Of a stretch of 7,347 nt of DNA, positions 6,035-7,347 are shown piece after piece. This DNA is from an uncultured Bacteroidales bacterium (GTDB lineage Bacteria; Bacteroidota; Bacteroidia; Bacteroidales; Bacteroidaceae), in contig CADCOX010000042.1 of assembly GCA_902803195.1 (NCBI GenBank), forward strand, positions 1 to 7,347. Direction: 5' to 3'. Positions within the stretch are counted from its first letter, which is position 1, and each line of letters begins with the position of its first letter. The notes below the pieces were generated by a model. The model was given only the letters and a program-made list of their open reading frames with translations, had not been told where the DNA came from and ran no database searches. The translations under genes were made by a program, and so were the position numbers.

Positions 6035-6682
6035 ATGAAAAAGATTTTCATGTTGATGGCAGCTATTGCGCTGTCCGTTGGAGCTCAGGCTCAGATTGTT
6101 TCCTCTCGTAGTTCAAGCACCGTTCGCGTCGGCGAGACTAAGGTTGTTGCACCTACCGAGAACATCAGCTATGTCCGTTTCGGCCTGGACATGTCCAAGC
6201 CCGTTGGCGGCGATGTTGAAGGCGATTTCATGAAGGCAAAGCCCTGCTATGATTTCGTTTATGGCTTCAATAATGGCATCCGTGGTGGCCTGTATTGGGG
6301 CATGGAATGGGGTCTTGGCTCACGCGGCTACAAGATTAAGCACTCCGATTTCAAGCTCTTCGCTCACAACCTTCGTTGGACGCCGTTCCAGGTCGGTTAT
6401 AAGTATGCCATTACCAAAGACTTCAAGATTGATGCTCACCTCGGCGGTTTCGCTGCTTTCGACTATGCAGGTAAGTTCTCTGATGGCGACGAGTCGCTTA
6501 GCATTTGGGACGATGAGGTTGAGGACTACAACCACTTCGATGCTGGTATCCAGCTTGGCTTCGGCATCTGGTATCAGAACTTCAACCTCGATTTCATGTG
6601 GCAGCGCGGTTTTGCTAAATGGGACAAGGAGTCTGATGAGTTCAATCAGGGTCTTATGCTCCGCTTAGGTATTGCCTTCTAA
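6035..6682 (+). CDS. Small outer-membrane beta-barrel protein
   Basis: The 215-residue product begins with a clear Sec signal peptide (MKKIFMLMAAIALSVGAQAQ, cut near residue 19-20). A Ser/Thr/Val linker (21-42) follows, then alternating amphipathic strands rich in Tyr, Phe, Trp and Gly. Examples are ISYVRFGLDMS (44-54), GIRGGLYWGMEWGLGSRGYKI (81-101), FQVGYKYAI (118-126), FKIDAHLGGFAAFDYAGKF (130-148), FDAGIQLGFGIWYQNFNLDFMWQRGF (168-193) and the last strand GLMLRLGIAF. It ends in Phe, the usual BamA-recognised C-terminal aromatic of outer-membrane barrels. The size and strand count suggest about eight strands, like small OmpA/OmpW-type or 'outer membrane beta-barrel' family proteins. Loop 149-167 is strongly acidic (SDGDESLSIWDDEVEDYNH) and could be exposed or bind cations. 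A terminator follows 13 bases after the stop, so it is the last gene of its unit. The cargo or ligand is unknown. Confidence 0.88.
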   Translation: MKKIFMLMAAIALSVGAQAQIVSSRSSSTVRVGETKVVAPTENISYVRFGLDMSKPVGGDVEGDFMKAKPCYDFVYGFNNGIRGGLYWGMEWGLGSRGYKIKHSDFKLFAHNLRWTPFQVGYKYAITKDFKIDAHLGGFAAFDYAGKFSDGDESLSIWDDEVEDYNHFDAGIQLGFGIWYQNFNLDFMWQRGFAKWDKESDEFNQGLMLRLGIAF

Positions 6683-6695
6683 CAAGTTTTTAACG

Positions 6696-6739
6696 GAATC
6701 TCCCCATCTCTCCTTCAGCGGAAGATGGGGATTCTTTTT
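6696..6739 (+). terminator. Intrinsic terminator after the beta-barrel gene
   Basis: CCCCATCT (6702-6709) pairs with AGATGGGG (6723-6730), and the stem is extended below a CT bulge by GAAT (6696-6699) with ATTC (6731-6734). An inner TCC/GGA pairing (6711-6713 with 6720-6722) closes the loop. Five T residues (6735-6739) follow immediately. This is a textbook factor-independent terminator for the transcript started at about 5468. Confidence 0.9.
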
Positions 6740-6773
6740 ACTAATCCTATCATCTTCTAAGAACTTCTCAACA

Positions 6774-7347
6774 ATGAAAAAGTATTTTTTGATGCTGGCC
6801 GTAGCGCTGGCAACAGGTATGACATTCACTTCCTGTGGCGATGACGACGAAGAAGACGGCGGTGGCGGATCATTTAGCGGCAAGTCAACGGCTGGTCAGC
6901 TCGACGATGGACGCGGCAACCACGAATTGCCCGAAGGCTATCGCCTTTCAAGCGTAGGCAGTGATTTCCGTTATTACTATGATGAACAGGGCTATCTGGA
7001 AAGTTTTTCTGCTGATGGAGATACATACGAATTCTCTACAAAAGGTATCTCATTCAGTGATGATGGCATTGAGATGAAAGCTTCGTTCAATGGCAATGGC
7101 TTTATTTCCAAAGTATCGGGCTCATATGATTTTGTCTATGATGGAGCAAAGATGAGTGCTTCTGAGAGCGGCACTGTCAGTTACAACTCCAATAAGCAAG
7201 TGGCTTCTATCACAGGATCATATAAGGAAAGTGGTTCGTATGAGGGGCAGAAGTACTCGCAGACAGAAAATGTTACTATCAATTTCACCTATTCAGGAAA
7301 GGTCTTGAAAAAAGTCGTTTGGAAGAATAACTATTCTGGTACTGAAG
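6774..7347 (+). CDS. Surface-type lipoprotein, beta-rich, function unknown, 3' end beyond the window
   Basis: The frame is open from the ATG at 6774 to the window edge (191 codons seen). It starts MKKYFLMLAVALATGMTFTSC. Cys21 in FTSC is a signal-peptidase II site, and GDDDEED then GGGG follow directly. Acidic residues just after the cysteine are the known lipoprotein export signal that sends Bacteroidota lipoproteins to the cell surface, so surface location is likely. The rest alternates Tyr/Phe, Gly, Ser and Asp in short strand-turn units (YYYDEQGYLESFS, SGSYDFVYDG, ITGSYKESGSYEG, VTINFTYSGKVLKKVVW). This resembles the DUF4595-type proteins of Bacteroidota that look like YD/RHS-style repeats, a tentative match made by eye. 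From about 6950 the base composition is more AT-rich than in the genes before it. No consensus promoter is seen in the 34 bases after the preceding terminator. Confidence 0.85.
   Translation, partial: MKKYFLMLAVALATGMTFTSCGDDDEEDGGGGSFSGKSTAGQLDDGRGNHELPEGYRLSSVGSDFRYYYDEQGYLESFSADGDTYEFSTKGISFSDDGIEMKASFNGNGFISKVSGSYDFVYDGAKMSASESGTVSYNSNKQVASITGSYKESGSYEGQKYSQTENVTINFTYSGKVLKKVVWKNNYSGTE

Noticed and set aside
6665..6883. A 72-codon minus-strand frame with a Pro/Ser-rich start
   Set aside because: It spans the terminator hairpin and the antisense of the lipoprotein's acidic tract; the low-complexity Ser run simply mirrors the Asp/Glu codons on the other strand.

Overview
The window looks like chromosomal DNA from a member of the Bacteroidales, probably Prevotella-like. 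This rests on several sequence signs: two promoters of the Bacteroidota type (TTG/TTTG, about 19-20 nt, TAnnTTTG), AT-rich leaders without a GGAGG ribosome binding site before the envelope genes, a short 445-residue Pgi, a GH20 glycosidase with a C-terminal jelly-roll-like domain, and a lipoprotein with an acidic tract right after its cysteine. The genus is inferred, not demonstrated.

Positions 1-3698 hold three plus-strand genes for sugar metabolism. The first is the 3' part of a GH20 beta-N-acetylhexosaminidase-like gene that enters from the left edge. After 43 bases comes pgi (glucose-6-phosphate isomerase), then a HAD-family hydrolase whose start codon lies inside the last codons of pgi, so the two are probably translationally coupled. 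The 5' end of the HAD gene carries an in-frame GC-rich palindromic insert flanked by an imperfect direct repeat.

Positions 3699-4021 (323 bases) have no protein gene. From left to right they hold a short tandem and inverted repeat cluster, a two-way hairpin terminator, a tRNA-Cys(GCA) gene on the minus strand, its promoter, and a 10-bp inverted repeat in the divergent gap before tilS. tilS (tRNA-Ile lysidine synthetase) follows on the plus strand to 5389.

Positions 5390-7347 are an envelope segment. A near-consensus promoter drives a 167-residue exported protein of unknown function and, 30 bases later, a 215-residue outer-membrane beta-barrel protein; a strong intrinsic terminator follows. 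A lipoprotein with a probable surface-export signal then begins and runs off the right edge.

Most of the window is housekeeping. The best candidates for something undescribed are the palindromic insert that has become part of the HAD protein and the exported-protein/beta-barrel pair with its neighbouring lipoprotein. I see no CRISPR array, insertion sequence, phage gene or defence system.
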